A program made the translations under genes and the position numbers. Below, one piece after another: positions 61,808 to 64,000 of a DNA stretch of 64,000 nucleotides. Origin of the DNA: Elusimicrobia bacterium GWA2_66_18. Lineage in GTDB: Bacteria > Elusimicrobiota > Elusimicrobia > UBA1565 > UBA9628. The notes under the pieces are model-generated. The model was not told the origin of the DNA, searched no databases, and saw nothing but the letters and a program-made list of their open reading frames with translations. The stretch is from NCBI GenBank assembly GCA_001799675.1, contig MGTX01000002.1, positions 223,818 through 287,817 of the forward strand. Reading direction: 5' to 3'. Within the stretch, counting starts at the first letter, position 1. Each line of letters opens with the position of its first letter.

Positions 61808-63340
61808 CGCGGGGTTGCCGGTCGCGCTCGCTACGGTCAGGATGTAGCCGATTCCCTTGACTTGGCCATTGGTCGAATCAATGGGGATGGTCACAGTTGA
61901 GTTTAAGGTGATTTCTTTGCCGGATGATGTATCGGTCACGGTCAACTCAGAGGAAGCGTCGCCGGTTTCGATGAAGTAGCCGTCGGTTTTTTGGATGGAG
62001 GTGACGGTTTCTCCGGAATTGAGCTTGATCTTGCCGTTGATGGTGTTGGTGGTATTGAAAACGGCGAATATTTTGCCGTTCTTCCAGTGGCGGGAATACA
62101 TGACATCCGAGTTGATATAGCTTTGGAGTTTCCCGTCTTTGGCGCTTTGATAGACGCTGCCGTCCCAGCTTCTGTTGACCAAAGGGATGTTATTAAGATT
62201 GTCCCAGTTGGGGATGACGCGGATGAGTTTGAGGCGAGGGTAGACTGCCGTAATGGAAGTGAAGCCGGGCATATCGCCTGTCCCACCAAATCTCCCGAAC
62301 CAGTTATACCAAGCGCCGTTGATGCCCGCCTTTCCGGCATAGAGACGGTTTTTATCCTCACCTACGCTGTTAGGTTGGCTGCTTCCCACCATATCTTTGC
62401 TAATATTGACCCCGGAATTAAAAATATTGACATTATCCACAAATTCAGCGCCTGACGATTCTTGGAATAGCATATCAGGTATCAGCTCATTCTTGTCCGC
62501 CCTGTCTTTTATACTATATACCCAATCTTCATTATAAGGTCCAGCCGTGCTATACAGCCTATACGGTTCCAGTATCCACTTGGCATTGGGAAATTCTTGC
62601 CTCATTCTTGAGTTTAATTTTTTATAATAAGCCACCATTCCTTCTTCATATGTAGCGTATTCATGCGTAATGCCGCTATGCAGTAAAGAGGAGTCCGATC
62701 CTGTCCATTCCGATAATTTTATAAACGATTCTTTGTTTAGGGTGCTATCCCACTTCCAAAAGGCGCCCATCAATCTCGTTTCATCAATCATATAGCCGGC
62801 AAAAGTAAATGGCAACGACACGTTTTCGAATTCTTTAAATATCGCTATTTCTTGTTCCACAAGCTTATCAATGACTGTTTGCTGTTGGAAATCCCACGAC
62901 GCGCTAAAACTAGTGCTGCTGTTCCATGATCCCGTAGCCATATTGTTTGGAAATGAATCGGTGCTTTTCCATGCCATATTTTGGTTATAAAAATCGATAT
63001 CCGGCTGTGAATAAATTTTTGTTTTATTTATAAAAGAACTGTTGATAGTAACGAATTTACGTACAGCGTGATGATGAGGACCGATGTTATAGAATTTAAG
63101 CCCTTTAGCGTCGGGATTGCTTGTGTAATTAGCAGGATTTTCATAGCCGCGCAAACCGATGTAATCATAACCCATCTGTTTTGCGTATTTGATTTGCTCG
63201 GCTGAATTTCCTGTCCAGGCGATTCCATACCAATTTTTCCAGCTTGACCAATCTTCTGCTGCTGCGGCTGTCGGATTGACGCAAATTAATTGTGTAACGA
63301 GAAAAATGAACGACATCGGCATGTAAAATATGCGCTTCAT
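61385..63340 (-). CDS. Secreted barrel-like protein of the four-member family (array gene I, first)
   Basis: The protein is 651 residues and the first gene of the array. Signal MKRIFYMPMSFIFLVTQLIC is identical to gene G. Body about 29-500: QIKYAKQMGYDYIGLRGYEN, FAGYMIDETRLMGAFWKWD, MLFQESSGAEFVDNV, AGINGAWYNWFGRFGGTGDM, VMYSRHWKNGKIFAVFN. D/E pairs in GYMIDETR and the glutamate in LFQESSG are conserved in the family and are candidates for catalysis. No Ig domain; tail 512-651. Upstream lies a 14-base spacer preceded by a decayed tail end. Confidence 0.82.
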   Translation of the reverse strand: MKRIFYMPMSFIFLVTQLICVNPTAAAAEDWSSWKNWYGIAWTGNSAEQIKYAKQMGYDYIGLRGYENPANYTSNPDAKGLKFYNIGPHHHAVRKFVTINSSFINKTKIYSQPDIDFYNQNMAWKSTDSFPNNMATGSWNSSTSFSASWDFQQQTVIDKLVEQEIAIFKEFENVSLPFTFAGYMIDETRLMGAFWKWDSTLNKESFIKLSEWTGSDSSLLHSGITHEYATYEEGMVAYYKKLNSRMRQEFPNAKWILEPYRLYSTAGPYNEDWVYSIKDRADKNELIPDMLFQESSGAEFVDNVNIFNSGVNISKDMVGSSQPNSVGEDKNRLYAGKAGINGAWYNWFGRFGGTGDMPGFTSITAVYPRLKLIRVIPNWDNLNNIPLVNRSWDGSVYQSAKDGKLQSYINSDVMYSRHWKNGKIFAVFNTTNTINGKIKLNSGETVTSIQKTDGYFIETGDASSELTVTDTSSGKEITLNSTVTIPIDSTNGQVKGIGYILTVASATGNPAPVITSALSSTGTAVMTFSYQITAANGPTSFNAAGLPAGLSVSSGTGLISGTPTTVGTSSVTISAANAGGTGVSTLTLSVYSACDLNRDASTNVVDVQLQVNQALGATACTSDLNRDGYCSVIDVQRDVNAGLGGQCLLGP

Positions 63341-63369
63341 GTCAATTCTCTTGTTTGCGGGCCGAGAAA
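63341..63369 (-). repeat. Remnant of a tenth tail upstream of the array
   Basis: On the minus strand CTCGGCCCGCAAAC followed by the standard 14-base spacer reproduces the end of a tail gene (L-G-P-stop), except that the stop TAA is CAA and the upstream part is lost. The rest of 63370-63477 shows no gene and no convincing promoter. Confidence 0.6.
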
Positions 63370-63477
63370 ACGCGGATTTCCACCCACAGCATAACAGATC
63401 AATGTTAAGCCTGCGTCTCTATAACCTTAAGATTGTGTAAAGCACGAAAAATCGCCGATGACCTGGGCTGCGCCCTC

Positions 63478-64000
63478 TCACGGCTTGGCGTCGGCCTCGA
63501 AGCGGATCTTCGTGCCCACGAAGATCCTGGAGTAGACTTTGCGCGCCGTCGACGCGGGCAGGCAGAGGCAGAGATGGGGGAAGGCCTCGTGCTCGGTCTG
63601 GTCCAGGGGCGGGCCGTGCAACACCAGGCCCTCCTTGGTGAAAAGCACGTATTCTCCCAGGGCGCGGGCGCGCGGGGAGGCGCCGACCTGGGGCGGCTCC
63701 CACTGGAACTGCCCCCCGATTTGCTCGGACTTGCCTCGCTCCGGCGAGGCGAAGCGCTCCTTGGAGACGATGGAGGCGACCTTCGGCACGGACCGGATTT
63801 CCGCGCCGACCGCGCGGGGGCGCGCGCCCTTGAGGGGCGCGGACTCCAGGGCCTGCTCGCCGCGCATGATCTGCACGCGGTCGAAAGCCGGCTCCACGAG
63901 CAGATAGGTGGTCATGATCTCCCACTGCTTCTCCAATAGACGCTTCTCCTCCGCGAGGGCCAGGCCTCCCTCGAAGAGGGCCCGGCGCGAGCGCGAGAGG
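63478..64000 (-). CDS. Protein with degenerate L,D-transpeptidase-like C-terminus (partial)
   Basis: The frame is open to the right edge of the window (about 173 residues visible) with no convincing start. The N-terminal part is helical and charged (ALAEEKRLLEKQWEIMTTYL). The end, GLVLHGPPLDQTEHEAFPHL then CLCLPASTARKVYSRIFVGT, aligns with the YkuD pattern of HG, then SHGCIRL, then a helix and VGT. Here H and C of the SHGC motif remain but G and R are replaced (PHLCLCL). It may be an inactive or altered transpeptidase-fold protein. It ends 137 bases before the array. Confidence 0.55.
   Translation of the reverse strand, partial: LSRSRRALFEGGLALAEEKRLLEKQWEIMTTYLLVEPAFDRVQIMRGEQALESAPLKGARPRAVGAEIRSVPKVASIVSKERFASPERGKSEQIGGQFQWEPPQVGASPRARALGEYVLFTKEGLVLHGPPLDQTEHEAFPHLCLCLPASTARKVYSRIFVGTKIRFEADAKP

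Overview
The window is a GC-rich bacterial chromosome segment, about 60-68% GC by eye except in one region. It encodes a Gram-negative-type envelope: lipoproteins, an LpoB-like and a COG3014-like protein, an AsmA-family protein, TatA and hopanoid lipids. The organism cannot be named from the sequence alone. GC-rich uncultivated lineages such as Elusimicrobiota or Acidobacteriota would fit the mix of hopanoid genes and paired dockerin-like tails, but this is a low-confidence guess. No tRNA, rRNA, transposase, integrase or CRISPR array was seen, and no gene-free stretch exceeds 300 bases.

Layout. (1) 1-5397, minus strand: a tightly packed, partly overlapping operon. In transcription order it encodes an excisionase-type HTH/receiver regulator, an acetolactate-synthase-like ThDP enzyme, an orphan family-5 solute-binding protein, a cupin, a possible 44-residue peptide and a Cache-type membrane sensor cut by the window edge. 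(2) 5496-7348, plus: an OmpR-class response regulator and a soluble PAS histidine kinase. (3) 7350-11874, minus: a complete branched-chain amino-acid ABC transporter livKHMGF. (4) 11990-21899, plus: a hopanoid/isoprenoid operon (shc, hpnH, hpnA, hpnG, ispA, dxs, ispH) ending in two small zinc-ribbon proteins and an NlpC/P60 protein. (5) 22007-23083: a ribbon-helix-helix/ParE toxin-antitoxin pair with orn convergent to it. (6) 23179-27882, plus: an envelope-lipoprotein operon (LPP20-like, LpoB-like, COG3014-like, LPP20-like and others). (7) 27925-33748: an AsmA-family gene divergent from a secreted serine protease coupled to an NlpC/P60 hydrolase. (8) 33722-38413, minus: crcB, DUF190, DUF255 thioredoxin protein, tatA, a cytidylyltransferase and an MFS transporter. 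(9) 38450-40061: a radical SAM gene and yceI, convergent.

(10) 40124-63340, minus: the outstanding feature. Nine large secreted proteins lie head to tail in one about 23 kb array. Each starts with a signal peptide, usually beginning MKRI. Each ends in a near-identical about 140-residue tail: a putative Ig (He_PIG-like) domain and a two-repeat dockerin-like calcium-binding module ending GxCxxGP. Spacers are almost always exactly 14 nt. The bodies are visibly AT-richer than the tails and the rest of the window and fall into four classes: parallel beta-helix (2), Asp-box/BNR propeller (2), GH-A-clan glycosidase-like (1) and an unrecognised barrel-like family (4). Carbohydrate-binding and Ig modules are shuffled among them. 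An orphaned leader peptide, a chimeric N-terminus and a decayed tenth tail suggest that interchangeable bodies have been placed between a constant leader and a constant tail. I infer a secreted or surface-attached polysaccharide-targeting system, possibly cellulosome-like, although no cohesin is visible here.

(11) 63478-64000, minus: the end of a protein with a degenerate L,D-transpeptidase-like motif.

A recurring regulatory theme is a -10 box only 5-7 nt before an ATG, suggesting leaderless transcripts.
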